Positions 1-9,675 of a DNA stretch of 64,000 nucleotides are shown here, piece by piece. The stretch lies in the NCBI RefSeq assembly GCF_023156285.1, contig NZ_JAKZAJ010000001.1, positions 620,001 to 684,000 on the forward strand, read 5' to 3'. This DNA comes from Marinobacter koreensis (GTDB taxonomy: Bacteria; Pseudomonadota; Gammaproteobacteria; Pseudomonadales; Oleiphilaceae). How positions within the stretch are numbered: position 1 is the stretch's first letter; every line of letters starts with the position of its first letter. The translations under genes and the position numbers were made by a program. A model generated the notes under the pieces. The model saw only the letters and a list, made by a program, of their open reading frames with translations, made no database searches and was not told the origin of the DNA.

Positions 1-1583
1 GGACGCTTGAGCGATTGAATGGCATGTTCGCTTTTGCGTTATGGGATGCGGATGACCAAATTTTGTTCCTGGCACGTGACCGCATGGGCGAGAAGCCGCT
101 TTATTATGGCCGTAGCGGCAACAATTTTTTGTTTGGCTCAGAGCTCAAGGCGCTCGCCGCACATCCGGACTGGCAGGGCAAAATTGATCGTGATGCCTTG
201 GCGCTGTATATGCGCCACAACTACGTGCCCACGCCCTGGAGTATTTACCAGGGCATCGCCAAGCTGCCGCCGGCGCATTTCGTCGCCATCCGCGAGAACG
301 GGAAAAATGTGGGCGAACCGATTTGTTACTGGGACCTTGGTAAGATAGCAGAGCAAGGTGTCGCCGCTGCCGTTGGAGAACCTGTGGCACTAACTGATGA
401 GCTTGATGGGCTACTGCGCGATGCCGTGGGCCGGCGCATGGCTGCAGATGTGCCCCTGGGGGCGTTCCTCTCCGGTGGGTATGATTCGACAACCGTTGCC
501 GCGCTCATGCAGGCGCAGAGCGAGCGGCCGATTAAGACCTTTACCATCGGTTTCTATGAAAAGGGGTACAATGAAGCCCAGCATGCCAAGGCAGTAGCGG
601 AGCACCTGGGTACCGATCACACGGAACTTTACGTCACGCCAGAGGAGGCGATGGCCGTCATCCCCAAACTACCAGCCATGTATGACGAGCCTTTTTCAGA
701 TTCGTCCCAGATTCCCACGTTTCTGGTCAGCCAGCTCGCCCGGCAACATGTAACGGTGAGCTTATCCGGGGATGGCGGTGACGAATTGTTCTACGGTTAT
801 GGACGCTATTTCAAGGCAGATGCGATCTGGAGAAAACTGGGACGCGTGCCCGTGCCATTGCGTCGGGCCTTGGCGTCACTGATTGCGCATGCGCCGGCCC
901 GTGGACTGGAAAAAGCCATGGGATTTTTGCCCCGGCGGCTGCGTATCGATCACTTCGCTGACCGTTTGCCTAAGCTGGCCGAGATGCTGGCCTATCCGGA
1001 TAGCCAATCATTTTACCGCCATTTTGTTTCCCATGCGCAGAAGCCCGAAGAGCTCGTACTGGGAGCCAAGGAACCACACACCATACTAAATCGGTCCGAG
1101 GGCATGTCTGGTCTGCCCGGGTTGCGTGAACGGATGATGTACCTGGATGCAATGACCTACCTACCCGACGATATCCTCACCAAAGTTGATCGGGCCAGTA
1201 TGGCGGTGAGTTTGGAGGCTCGCGTACCACTGCTTGATCATCGATTGATCGAATTCGCTTGGCGGGTGCCGACTGATTACAAATACCGCAATGGGAAGGG
1301 AAAGTGGCTGCTCCGTCAGGTGCTTTATCGATATGTCCCTAAAGCGCTTATGGATCGGCCTAAAATGGGGTTTGGAGTACCGATTGAGCACTGGCTGCGT
1401 GGGCCATTGCGGGAATGGGCGGAGGAATTGTTGGACGAGAAGCGCCTGCGTGAGGAAGGCTTTTTCAATCCGGCCCCTATTCGCAAGATGTGGGAGGAAC
1501 ATGTCTCCGGAAAGCGTCGCTGGCATTATTACCTTTGGGACGTGCTGATGTTTCAGGCCTGGTTGGAACATCAGCATGACTAA
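1..1583 (+). CDS. Asparagine synthase (glutamine-hydrolysing) family, 5' partial
   Basis: The reading frame is open to the left edge (codons from base 3 read TLERLNGMFAFALWD), so the N-terminus with the glutaminase Cys lies outside the window. Visible are the end of the class II glutamine amidotransferase domain and the ATP-pyrophosphatase synthetase domain, with PP-loop SGGYDS about 152 codons after base 15 and LSGDGGDELFYGYGRY near codon 250. Such proteins transfer glutamine ammonia to a carboxylate: free aspartate, or in O-antigen loci a sugar uronate (WbpS-like). It overlaps the next glycosyltransferase by 8 bases and heads a polysaccharide operon, so amidation of a glycan precursor is a reasonable inference, but true asparagine synthesis is not excluded. 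The family call is firm; the substrate is open. Confidence 0.93.
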   Translation, partial: TLERLNGMFAFALWDADDQILFLARDRMGEKPLYYGRSGNNFLFGSELKALAAHPDWQGKIDRDALALYMRHNYVPTPWSIYQGIAKLPPAHFVAIRENGKNVGEPICYWDLGKIAEQGVAAAVGEPVALTDELDGLLRDAVGRRMAADVPLGAFLSGGYDSTTVAALMQAQSERPIKTFTIGFYEKGYNEAQHAKAVAEHLGTDHTELYVTPEEAMAVIPKLPAMYDEPFSDSSQIPTFLVSQLARQHVTVSLSGDGGDELFYGYGRYFKADAIWRKLGRVPVPLRRALASLIAHAPARGLEKAMGFLPRRLRIDHFADRLPKLAEMLAYPDSQSFYRHFVSHAQKPEELVLGAKEPHTILNRSEGMSGLPGLRERMMYLDAMTYLPDDILTKVDRASMAVSLEARVPLLDHRLIEFAWRVPTDYKYRNGKGKWLLRQVLYRYVPKALMDRPKMGFGVPIEHWLRGPLREWAEELLDEKRLREEGFFNPAPIRKMWEEHVSGKRRWHYYLWDVLMFQAWLEHQHD

Positions 1584-2715
1584 GAAAGTTGTACATATCA
1601 TCACCGGCCTGAATGATGGTGGTGCGGAAGGCGTCCTGGCTCGACTGTGCCTGCATAGCGAACAAGTGCAACATGTGGTCATTTCACTGATGGATGAGGG
1701 CAAGTATGGACCTCTATTGGGTCGGTCTGGTGTGACGGTTCATTGCCTGGGGATGAATCCTGGAAAACCTGGCATCGTCCGGCTCTTCCGGTTGGTCAGG
1801 CTGATTCGTGCGGAGCAGCCAGATTTGGTGCAGACCTGGATGTACCACGCCGATTTGCTGGGCGGCATTGCGGCAAAGTTGGCTGGAGTGCGGCGCGTAT
1901 TTTGGGGAATTCGTCATTCAACACTTGAGAAGGGTAAGTCGAAACGATCAACGATCATGATTGCCCGTTTATGTGCGCTTTTATCGAGCTGGGTACCGAA
2001 TAAGATCATTTGCTGTGCCACAAAAGCACGGGATGTTCATGCTGACATCGGCTACTCGCCGCGAAAGCTGCGCGTGATACCAAACGGTTACGATCTATCT
2101 CGCTTCAGGTCTGACGCGGCCGCCGGTGCCAAGGTGCGCGCGGAGCTGGGCCTGGGCCAAAACGATTTTATCATTGGCAGCGTCGGGCGCTTTGATCCAT
2201 TGAAAGATCATTCCAACCTGCTGCGAGCTCTGGTTCGGGTAGCGGAATCCAAGATCCCCTTTTGCTGCCTACTGATTGGCAAAGGGCTGTCTCCTGATAA
2301 CCTTAGCCTGGCAAAACATATTGCGGAGCTTGGCCTGCAAGATAGAGTGCTTTTGCTTGGGCAACGACCGGACGTTCCGGCTGTTATGAACGCGTTGGAT
2401 CTGCATATACTTTCTAGCTCTTCGGAAGGATTTCCGAATGTCATCGCCGAGGCTATGGCCTGCGGTACTCCTTGTGTTTCTACTGATGTCGGTGATGCTT
2501 TGGAGATCTTGGGCGATCAAGAAGCATGCTGTCCTGCGCGTGATCCACAGGCATTGGGTGATCTGATCATTAAGTTAGCTCAGGAGTGGGTTCACTCTCC
2601 CTCAGAGTGGCAGGCTCGAAAAGTTGCGAGTAGTCGGCGAATTTCGGAAAAGTTTTCAATAGACGCTATGGTAGAAGCGTATGAGGCATGCTGGTTTCAT
2701 GCCGCTTGCGATTAG
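1576..2715 (+). CDS. Glycosyltransferase family 4
   Basis: A 379-residue GT-B fold glycosyltransferase. The N-terminus (VVHIITGLNDGGAEGVLARL) is the typical GT4 acceptor-side opening. The C-terminal nucleotide-sugar site carries the EX7E motif in SEGFPNVIAEAMACGTP near residues 283-299. No signal peptide or membrane helix is evident, so it should act at the cytoplasmic face of the membrane on a lipid-linked glycan. The ATG lies inside the end of the asparagine synthase gene (8-base overlap), implying co-translation. About 100 bases follow before the next gene. Donor and acceptor sugars cannot be read from the sequence. Confidence 0.9.
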   Translation: MTKKVVHIITGLNDGGAEGVLARLCLHSEQVQHVVISLMDEGKYGPLLGRSGVTVHCLGMNPGKPGIVRLFRLVRLIRAEQPDLVQTWMYHADLLGGIAAKLAGVRRVFWGIRHSTLEKGKSKRSTIMIARLCALLSSWVPNKIICCATKARDVHADIGYSPRKLRVIPNGYDLSRFRSDAAAGAKVRAELGLGQNDFIIGSVGRFDPLKDHSNLLRALVRVAESKIPFCCLLIGKGLSPDNLSLAKHIAELGLQDRVLLLGQRPDVPAVMNALDLHILSSSSEGFPNVIAEAMACGTPCVSTDVGDALEILGDQEACCPARDPQALGDLIIKLAQEWVHSPSEWQARKVASSRRISEKFSIDAMVEAYEACWFHAACD

Positions 2716-2816
2716 AGTTTGTAATGGCTGGGCCGGTCGTTTTGGCTGTGAGTTGAGCATCTGAGTGGCAGGCACAACTGGCCGTATTTATCTTTGGAGT
2801 TTGGTGATGATCAGGC

Positions 2817-3965
2817 GTGGGCGGTAGTACATTGACAGCTAAAAAAATCCTGTTTGTTGTCAATGCCCCTGAGTTTTTTATTTCGCATCGGTTGCCGATA
2901 GCCATTGCCGCTCAAGACGCCGGGTATGAGGTTCATGTTGCGACAGCAGAAGGGGGGGACGTCCGAGAAATCCGTTGCCTGGGCATAGTGCACCATACTG
3001 TTGCCATTGCCAGAAGTGGGCAAAACCCGTTTGCGGAGCTGGGTTCTCTCATCAGTTTGTATTGGTTGTTCCGGGCATTAAAACCGGACCTGGTGCATTT
3101 GATTACCATAAAACCTGTCCTATACGGCGGCATAGCTGCCCGGCTGGCGGGAGTTTCTGCCGTGATTGCTGCCGTGTCCGGACTGGGAACCGTTTTTGTT
3201 GCGCAGTCGGCGACAGCTAAGGTTCGTCGTGTGTTGGTCTCGGGGCTTTATCGGTTGGCATTTAAACATAGACGTCTGGCGGTGATCTTTCAGAATCCAG
3301 ATGATCGTGAGGGATTGTTGGCGGCAGGCGCACTTCAAAAAGGTCAGACGCGAATGATTCGTGGTTCTGGCGTGAATCTCTTCAACTACTCATTTGTGCC
3401 AGAACCCGAAGGCACGCCGGTTGTTGTGATGGCTGCCCGATTGTTGCGGGATAAGGGTGTTTATGAGTTTGTTGAAGCGGCCAGGCTGTTAAAGTCCCGT
3501 GGTGTTGAGCTGGTGATGCGCCTCATCGGTGCGCCGGACCCGGGCAACCCTACCAGCGTCGAGCAGGCAGAGCTAGATGATTGGTCAGCCGAAGGTATTG
3601 TCGAATTGGTCGGCTACCGCTCTGATATAGCGAGGCAGTATGGAGCCGCCAATATTGTGTGTTTGCCTTCCTATCGGGAGGGTTTGCCGAAAGGTCTGGT
3701 TGAGGCGGCAGCGTGTGGTCGGGCTGTGGTTACGACGGATGTACCCGGCTGCCGCGATGCTATAGAGCCGGATGTAACAGGCGTTCTGGTACCGGTAAAA
3801 AGCGCATCGGCACTGGCGGATGCCATACAAGTATTGATTGAAGCGCCCGAACGCCGGATGCGCATGGGCAAAGCAGGTCGTGAACTGGCGGAGCAAGCCT
3901 TTTCTATTAATAGTATTGTGGAACAGCACTTAGAGATTTATGAGGAGTTACTTCAGGATGCCTGA
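2817..3965 (+). CDS. Glycosyltransferase family 4 (PglA/WbpH-like)
   Basis: About 382 residues. The opening FVVNAPEFFISHRLPIA is characteristic of GT4 enzymes that extend undecaprenyl-linked N-acetylated sugars, and the C-terminal half has the EX7E-type motif REGLPKGLVEAAACGRAVV near residue 285. The start is uncertain: GTG at 2817 is taken, but TTG at 2832 would also retain the beta-strand TAKKILFVVN, and neither has a strong Shine-Dalgarno. It overlaps the following reductase gene by 8 bases, tying it to the wbpV-PGT-wbpM group. An early step after the initiating QuiNAc or FucNAc is likely; exact specificity is unknown. Confidence 0.88.
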   Translation: MGGSTLTAKKILFVVNAPEFFISHRLPIAIAAQDAGYEVHVATAEGGDVREIRCLGIVHHTVAIARSGQNPFAELGSLISLYWLFRALKPDLVHLITIKPVLYGGIAARLAGVSAVIAAVSGLGTVFVAQSATAKVRRVLVSGLYRLAFKHRRLAVIFQNPDDREGLLAAGALQKGQTRMIRGSGVNLFNYSFVPEPEGTPVVVMAARLLRDKGVYEFVEAARLLKSRGVELVMRLIGAPDPGNPTSVEQAELDDWSAEGIVELVGYRSDIARQYGAANIVCLPSYREGLPKGLVEAAACGRAVVTTDVPGCRDAIEPDVTGVLVPVKSASALADAIQVLIEAPERRMRMGKAGRELAEQAFSINSIVEQHLEIYEELLQDA

Positions 3966-4911
3966 GGGGATTCTGGTCACGGGAGCGTCCGGTTTTGTCG
4001 GCGGCCAACTGATAACGCGGTTAGCTGCTCAGCCGTCGGCCCTTGTTCGGGGTGCCGTGCGAGCAAAGTTGGAGGGTGATCATTCCGTGCTTATCACCGT
4101 GGGTGAGATCAATGCCGATACGGATTGGGCTGAGGCATTGCAGGGCCAGCGTGTTATCGTTCACGCCGCTGCCCGAGCACATATCATGGATGATGGAGCC
4201 GTTGATCCGCTTGCCGAGTTCCGCGAGGTGAATGTGGCTGGTACTCTCAACCTTGCCCGCCAAGCCGCAGCGGCTGCAGTTCGCCGTTTTATCTTTATCA
4301 GTTCTATTAAGGTAAATGGAGAGCAGAGCCCGCCAGGAGGATGTTTCAAGGCTGATGACCTTCCTGCTCCGGAAGATCCATATGCCATCTCAAAGTGGGA
4401 GGCAGAACAGGGCCTGCAGCGGATTGCGCTGGAAACAGGCATGGAGGTGGTGATTATTCGTCCCCCGCTGGTGTATGGTCCGGGAGTGAAAGGCAACTTC
4501 GCTAGTATGGCCAGAATCATTGCTAAGAGATTGCCCTTGCCTTTGGGTGCGGTTCACAATAAACGCTCTCTGGTGGCACTGGATAATTTGATAGATCTGA
4601 TTGTCACATGTATCCACCATCCTTCCGCCGCAAATCAGGTCTTTTTGGCAGGCGATGGAGAGGATCTATCAACGTGCGAGCTTTTGCGGCGCGTGGGTGA
4701 GGCCATGGGAAGAAAGGCGCGACTCTTGCCCTTGCCCGTTGCCTTATTGCAGCTCGGGCTTTCGGTTATCGGCAAAGGAGCTATAGCGCAGCGGCTAGTT
4801 GGGTCTTTGCAAGTAGATATTTCTAAAACACGAGATGTGTTGGATTGGAAGCCTCCGATATCCGTAGATGAGGGGTTAAGGCGCTGTTTTAGCAATAGTC
4901 AGGATGGTTAG
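3958..4911 (+). CDS. wbpV: NAD(P)-dependent UDP-4-keto-sugar reductase, WbpV-like
   Basis: An extended SDR of about 317 residues with Rossmann motif TGASGFVGG near residues 7-15 and catalytic Tyr-x3-Lys in YAISK at about 142-146. With the WbpM-type 4,6-dehydratase two genes downstream, the WbpV/WreQ family reduces the 4-keto intermediate to UDP-QuiNAc (or the 4-epimer UDP-FucNAc). I chose ATG 3958 rather than the in-frame ATG 3940 because GAGGAG lies 10 bases ahead and the protein then begins directly before the first beta-strand. It overlaps the genes on both sides by 8 bases. The C-4 stereochemistry is not decidable by eye. Confidence 0.82.
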   Translation: MPEGILVTGASGFVGGQLITRLAAQPSALVRGAVRAKLEGDHSVLITVGEINADTDWAEALQGQRVIVHAAARAHIMDDGAVDPLAEFREVNVAGTLNLARQAAAAAVRRFIFISSIKVNGEQSPPGGCFKADDLPAPEDPYAISKWEAEQGLQRIALETGMEVVIIRPPLVYGPGVKGNFASMARIIAKRLPLPLGAVHNKRSLVALDNLIDLIVTCIHHPSAANQVFLAGDGEDLSTCELLRRVGEAMGRKARLLPLPVALLQLGLSVIGKGAIAQRLVGSLQVDISKTRDVLDWKPPISVDEGLRRCFSNSQDG

Positions 4912-5470
4912 GGTGATTCGTTTTTTGGATATTGTGTTTTCTTTGGTTGGTCTTTTAATTGGATTTCCGATACTGCTCTTGCTGTTTATTATTGGAATAT
5001 TTGATACGGGTGCCCCCTTATTTCTTCAGGAGCGAGTAGGTAAGGGCAAGAGACCATTTACACTGGTTAAGTTTCGGACGATGAAGGTGAATACGTCCTC
5101 TGTGGCCAGTCATTTGGCAAGTATAACTTCCATTACGCGGTTGGGGCGCCTCCTGCGCAAGACCAAGCTTGATGAGCTGCCACAGTTGTGGAATGTGCTG
5201 AAGGGGGAGATGAGCTTAGTTGGTCCCAGGCCTTCGCTTTTCAATCAGGAGGATTTGATTCGGGAGCGTGAGATTCGTGGTGTTCTGTCCGCAAGACCTG
5301 GCATTACTGGATTGGCTCAAGTTAGTGACATTGACATGTCCACGCCGGTGCTGTTGGCTGAGACTGACGCAAAGATGCTTGCAAGCCTGACTATATCCGC
5401 CTACTTTCGATATATTCTGATGACTTTCACTGGAAAAGGGGTCGGTGATCGGGTGCCAGGGAAAAATTGA
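4904..5470 (+). CDS. Undecaprenyl-phosphate sugar-1-phosphate transferase (monotopic PGT)
   Basis: A 188-residue small bacterial sugar transferase (PglC-like core). It has an N-terminal re-entrant hydrophobic helix (residues about 8-30), KFRTMKVNT, and the catalytic Asp-Glu in [12 protein letters not shown] near residues 90-91, followed by SLVGPRP. This family moves a sugar phosphate from a UDP-sugar to undecaprenyl phosphate at the inner leaflet, starting O-antigen or capsule assembly. Lying between WbpV-like and WbpM-like genes, UDP-QuiNAc or UDP-FucNAc is the likely donor. In Pseudomonas aeruginosa the equivalent slot is filled by the unrelated polytopic WbpL, so I give no symbol. It overlaps wbpV by 8 bases. 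Confidence 0.88.
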   Translation: MVRVIRFLDIVFSLVGLLIGFPILLLLFIIGIFDTGAPLFLQERVGKGKRPFTLVKFRTMKVNTSSVASHLASITSITRLGRLLRKTKLDELPQLWNVLKGEMSLVGPRPSLFNQEDLIREREIRGVLSARPGITGLAQVSDIDMSTPVLLAETDAKMLASLTISAYFRYILMTFTGKGVGDRVPGKN

Positions 5471-5492
5471 TTTCCGTCGTGAAGGAAACAAA

Positions 5493-7436
5493 ATGCTTAT
5501 TACCTTCCTGAATTTGCCAAGGGTTCACAAGCGTCTGATTTCCGTTGCCTCGGATATGATCGTCTTGTTCGTGGCTATCTGGGCGGCGTTTTCGCTTCGC
5601 CTGGAGCAGGATCTTTGGATACCAACCAGGGAGCACATTCTGGTCGCGGCCATTACGGTTGTTTTTACCATTGGGGTATTTATACGGCTGGGACTTTACC
5701 GGGCAGTTATCCGATTTTTGGGTGACAAGGCTTTGATGACGATCATCTATGGGGTTGCAGCTTCGTCCTTGGCGCTTATTGTTCTCGGGTACATGTTGCA
5801 GGTGCCAGTCCCGCGCTCCGTTCCTATCATATACGGCGCCCTGGCTTTCCTGTTCGTGAGTGGCACCCGTCTCGGTATTCGCATGCTGGTGAATCATCCT
5901 AACCAGCGAAACAAGGAGCCGGTGGCGATTGTGGGAGCAGGTGAAACCGGTATGGCACTCGCATCGGCCCTGCGTCAGGGAACGGAGTACCGGCCAGTAT
6001 TGTTTGTCACTATGGACAGGGCCAATCACAAAACCATGATTGACGATCTCCCGGTGGTGAGCATCGACCTGATTTCCAAGCATTTGGCTCGGTATAATGT
6101 CCGTCGGATTCTTCTGGCATTAGACCTTTATTCAGGGGTCGATCGGAAACAGTTACTGTCCAGGCTTGAGCCTTTGGAAATTCCTGTCCAGACCGTACCA
6201 TCGGTATCAGAGTTATTATCGGGGCAGGCACGCATCAATGATATTCGTGACCTGGAAATCGAGGATTTGTTAGGGCGGGATCCTGTGCGGCCAGACGCAG
6301 CCGTGGTTGCGGCAAGCCTGTTTGACAAATCCGTGATGGTGTCCGGAGCGGGAGGCTCCATCGGTTCGGAGTTGTGTCGGCAGATTCTGCGCCATAAACC
6401 GAGATCTCTCGTTCTTTTTGAGCGAAGTGAATACTCCCTTTACAAGATCGAAAGAGAGCTCAAGAGGATCAACGAGGTTGAGAGTCTTGGCGTCGAACTT
6501 CACCCCTTACTAGGTAGCGTGGTGCATCGTCGGCGGTGTGAATCCGTGATGCGGACCTTTGGTATACAAACGGTCTATCATGCCGCAGCCTACAAACATG
6601 TTCCGCTGGTGGAACACAACGTAATTGAGGGTGTTCAGAACAATGTGTTTGGTACCTACCATTTGGCGGAAGCCGCCATTGATGTAGGCGTGGAGCGATT
6701 CGTTCTCATCTCGACGGATAAAGCCGTGCGCCCGACCAATGTCATGGGTGCCAGCAAACGCATGGCGGAGTTGGTGCTTCAGGGGCTGGCAGAGCGCCAA
6801 GCTTCCACGGTGTTCTCGATAGTGCGATTTGGCAATGTCCTGGGGTCTTCGGGCTCGGTCGTGCCCCTCTTTCGTGATCAGATCCGAGACGGCGGCCCAA
6901 TAACTGTGACCCACCCAGAAATCATTCGCTACTTCATGACCATTCCCGAGGCCAGCCAGCTCGTGCTTCAGGCGGGAAGCATGGGAGCCGGTGGTGAAGT
7001 CTTCGTATTGGATATGGGGGAGCCGGTCAAGATTGCGGATCTGGCCAGGAAAATGATTCATTTGATGGGCTTATCGGAGAAAACCGAAGAAGCGCCCGAT
7101 GGTGACATCGAAATTGTCTATACCGGTCTTCGGCCTGGCGAGAAATTGTTTGAAGAGTTGCTGATTAGTGACAACCCTCAGGGCACTGCGCATCCGAGAA
7201 TCATGATGGCCAAAGAGGCTTTTATGTCATGGAAGGAGGTGGAGAAGGTCCTTAACGATCTCACAAGGGCCAGCCACGCATTTGATTGTAAGACCGTTGT
7301 GGATACGTTAAGGCACGCTCCGACGGGATTTGCCCCTAATGGTGATGTTGAGGATTTGGTATGGTGTAACCAAATTCAGGATCGTCTCAGTCCGATTGAA
7401 CGCAAAGCAGTCGTTCATCAGTTGCCCCAGTCCTGA
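5493..7436 (+). CDS. wbpM: Membrane UDP-GlcNAc 4,6-dehydratase, WbpM family
   Basis: About 647 residues from ATG 5493, chosen because GAAGGA sits 6 bases upstream; a GTG at 5445 would extend it into the previous gene. Four N-terminal hydrophobic segments precede a CoA-binding-like Rossmann region (VAIVGAGETGMAL) and the soluble SDR dehydratase with VSGAGGSIGSEL near residue 283. The catalytic Tyr is replaced by Met in VMGASK (Met about 418, Lys about 422), the SMK triad known for WbpM. It dehydrates UDP-GlcNAc to the 4-keto-6-deoxy sugar feeding the WbpV-like reductase. The length matches WbpM (about 665). Confidence 0.9.
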   Translation: MLITFLNLPRVHKRLISVASDMIVLFVAIWAAFSLRLEQDLWIPTREHILVAAITVVFTIGVFIRLGLYRAVIRFLGDKALMTIIYGVAASSLALIVLGYMLQVPVPRSVPIIYGALAFLFVSGTRLGIRMLVNHPNQRNKEPVAIVGAGETGMALASALRQGTEYRPVLFVTMDRANHKTMIDDLPVVSIDLISKHLARYNVRRILLALDLYSGVDRKQLLSRLEPLEIPVQTVPSVSELLSGQARINDIRDLEIEDLLGRDPVRPDAAVVAASLFDKSVMVSGAGGSIGSELCRQILRHKPRSLVLFERSEYSLYKIERELKRINEVESLGVELHPLLGSVVHRRRCESVMRTFGIQTVYHAAAYKHVPLVEHNVIEGVQNNVFGTYHLAEAAIDVGVERFVLISTDKAVRPTNVMGASKRMAELVLQGLAERQASTVFSIVRFGNVLGSSGSVVPLFRDQIRDGGPITVTHPEIIRYFMTIPEASQLVLQAGSMGAGGEVFVLDMGEPVKIADLARKMIHLMGLSEKTEEAPDGDIEIVYTGLRPGEKLFEELLISDNPQGTAHPRIMMAKEAFMSWKEVEKVLNDLTRASHAFDCKTVVDTLRHAPTGFAPNGDVEDLVWCNQIQDRLSPIERKAVVHQLPQS

Positions 7437-7544
7437 TTTCGATAGCTGTTGACCGACAAGGAAGTCCATTTCCCTCTATCGCCTCTATACCGCGATTGCG
7501 ATAATAGTAGTTTCGAACACAACTTGGTAAACAGGAGGGATGCT

Positions 7545-8531
7545 TTGAGCAAAGGAACGGTATTAGTGACCGGCGCGGACGGATTCATTGGCTCCCATCT
7601 GACGGAGCTTCTGGCCCGGGAGGGATATAAGGTTAAGGCTCTCTCCCAGTACAATTCGTTCAATTATTGGGGCTGGCTAGAAAATACCGACTGCCTCGAT
7701 TCAATTGAGGTTTTGAATGGTGATGTGCGGGATCCTCACTACTGTAAGCATATTACCAAGGGCGTCGACACGGTCTACCATCTGGCGGCATTGATTGCTA
7801 TTCCCTACTCCTACGTGGCTCCGGATAGCTACGTAGATACCAATGTGAAGGGCACCTTGAATATCTGCCAGGCTGCGCTTGAGAATGGTGTAAAGCGTGT
7901 TGTTCATACTTCGACCAGTGAGGTATATGGTACTGCCCAATACGTGCCGATCAATGAACAGCATCCGGTTCAGCCCCAGTCCCCCTACAGTGCGTCGAAG
8001 ATTGCCGCTGACGCAATGGCGATGAGCTTTTACAACGCGTTTGATTTACCTCTGACCATCGCTCGCCCGTTCAATACGTATGGCCCTCGCCAGTCGGCTC
8101 GAGCAGTTATTCCAACGATCATTACCCAAATCGCTTCGGGCATGAAATCTATCAAGTTGGGAGACGTCTCCCCAACCCGGGATTTTAACTATGTGGAAGA
8201 TACTTGCAGGGGATTTTTGGCCCTTGCCCGATCGCCAAAGACGATTGGGGAGACAGTGAATATTGCCTCGAACTTCGAGATTTCAGTGGGTGATACACTG
8301 AAGATAATCCGAGATATCATGGAAAGTGACGTGGAATTTCTTACGGACGAGCAAAGAATCCGGCCCGGTAAATCGGAGGTATTTCGTTTGTGGGGAGACA
8401 ATACCAAACTGCATGAGCTGACCGGCTTCAAGCCAGAGCATTCCATTGAAGATGGATTAAGAAAAACCATTGCCTGGTTTTTGAATTCAGACAACCTGAA
8501 GCACTACAAGGCTGGCATTTATAATGTCTGA
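7545..8531 (+). CDS. legB: Legionaminic acid pathway 4,6-dehydratase LegB
   Basis: An extended SDR of about 328 residues. TTG 7545 is preferred as start because AGGAGG (7533-7538) lies 6 bases ahead and translation then opens directly at KGTVLVTGADGFIGSHL; the longer frame from TTG 7449 would add 32 unconserved-looking residues. The catalytic Tyr-x3-Lys is in PYSASK near residues 148-152, and TSTSEVYG supplies the Ser/Thr. The family converts an NDP-GlcNAc to its 4-keto-6-deoxy form, the first step to N,N'-diacetyllegionaminic acid. Gene order with legC, legG, legI, legH, ptmE and legF supports the name. It overlaps legC by 8 bases. Confidence 0.9.
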   Translation: MSKGTVLVTGADGFIGSHLTELLAREGYKVKALSQYNSFNYWGWLENTDCLDSIEVLNGDVRDPHYCKHITKGVDTVYHLAALIAIPYSYVAPDSYVDTNVKGTLNICQAALENGVKRVVHTSTSEVYGTAQYVPINEQHPVQPQSPYSASKIAADAMAMSFYNAFDLPLTIARPFNTYGPRQSARAVIPTIITQIASGMKSIKLGDVSPTRDFNYVEDTCRGFLALARSPKTIGETVNIASNFEISVGDTLKIIRDIMESDVEFLTDEQRIRPGKSEVFRLWGDNTKLHELTGFKPEHSIEDGLRKTIAWFLNSDNLKHYKAGIYNV

Positions 8532-9675
8532 CATAGCAGAAAGCCTTGTTGAGTTCGTCCGGGATCACTACCAAAGTAATGAGTTTATTCCGCTACACGC
8601 TCCCGTTTTTCGAGGCAATGAGAAGCGCTATGTGGCTGACACAATTTCATCGACTTTTGTGTCCAGTGTCGGCGAATTTGTAAGCCAGTTTGAGCGGGAT
8701 GTTGCTGGTTATACCGGGAGCGAGGCGGCCGTTGCAACCGTGAATGGAACAGCGGCTTTGCATATCTGCCTAAAGTTGGCCGGAGTTGGCCAGGGGGATC
8801 TTGTTCTTACCCAGGCACTGACTTTTGTTGCCACCTGCAACGCTATTCATTACTGCAACGCAGAACCGGTTTTTATTGATGTATCGCGATCGACCCTTGG
8901 TATGTGTCCGGATTCACTGGCTGTTTGGCTAGAAAAGCGGGCTACATTCAGTGAAAAGGGAGCTTGTATTGAGCGAGAATCCGGTAAGCGAATAAGTGCC
9001 TGCTTGCCCATGCACACATTTGGCCACCCTTGTGATCTTGACCGGCTCGTAGCAGTTTGTAAGAAGTGGGGTATTCCCTTGGTCGAAGATGCGGCTGAGT
9101 CCTTGGGGAGTTTTTACAAGGGGCGGCATACCGGCACCTTCGGAATGAGCGCGGCCATCAGTTTTAATGGCAATAAAATCATTACGACTGGCGGCGGCGG
9201 TATGATTCTGAGTGATCTACAAACGGCCGCCCGGGCCAAGCACTTGACCACTACTGCAAAGAAAGCCCACGCGTACGAATACGTTCACGATGAAGTTGGC
9301 TTCAATTATCGGTTGCCGAACATCAACGCCGCTTTGGGAGTAGCCCAGATGCAAGAGCTGCAAAGCTTTCTAGAAGAAAAGCGGGCGTTGGCGGAAAGGT
9401 ATCGGGCCTTTTTCAGCGGAAGTGGGTTCGAATTTGTGGATGAGCCAGCTGAGTGCACGAGTAACTTTTGGTTGAACGCAGTGCTTTGCCCTTCACGAGA
9501 AGACCGGGAGCAACTGCTGAAGGAGACCAATGAAAGTGGTGTGATGTCACGACCCGTTTGGCAGCTAATGAAGGATCTTCCCATGTATCAACGTTGCATG
9601 AGCGACGGTTTGAAGAACTCTCGCTATATTGCGGATCGATTGGTGAATTTGCCCAGTAGTGTGAAGTCCGGATAA
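8524..9675 (+). CDS. legC: PLP-dependent sugar aminotransferase LegC
   Basis: A 383-residue DegT/DnrJ/EryC1/StrS aminotransferase. The pyridoxal phosphate lysine is Lys218 in FNGNKIITTGGGGM; ahead of it, VEDAAESLGS has the Asp that contacts the pyridine nitrogen. It installs the C-4 amino group on the LegB product, with glutamate as usual donor. The ATG lies in the end of legB (8-base overlap), and its TAA shares a base with the ATG of legG, so the three proteins are translationally coupled. The similar PseC of the pseudaminic pathway is less likely given the downstream LegG/NeuC-type epimerase. Confidence 0.9.
   Translation: MSDIAESLVEFVRDHYQSNEFIPLHAPVFRGNEKRYVADTISSTFVSSVGEFVSQFERDVAGYTGSEAAVATVNGTAALHICLKLAGVGQGDLVLTQALTFVATCNAIHYCNAEPVFIDVSRSTLGMCPDSLAVWLEKRATFSEKGACIERESGKRISACLPMHTFGHPCDLDRLVAVCKKWGIPLVEDAAESLGSFYKGRHTGTFGMSAAISFNGNKIITTGGGGMILSDLQTAARAKHLTTTAKKAHAYEYVHDEVGFNYRLPNINAALGVAQMQELQSFLEEKRALAERYRAFFSGSGFEFVDEPAECTSNFWLNAVLCPSREDREQLLKETNESGVMSRPVWQLMKDLPMYQRCMSDGLKNSRYIADRLVNLPSSVKSG

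Noticed and set aside
7449..7544. N-terminal extension of legB from TTG 7449
   Set aside because: AGGAGG at 7533-7538 sits correctly for TTG 7545, and the extension precedes the Rossmann strand without family similarity.
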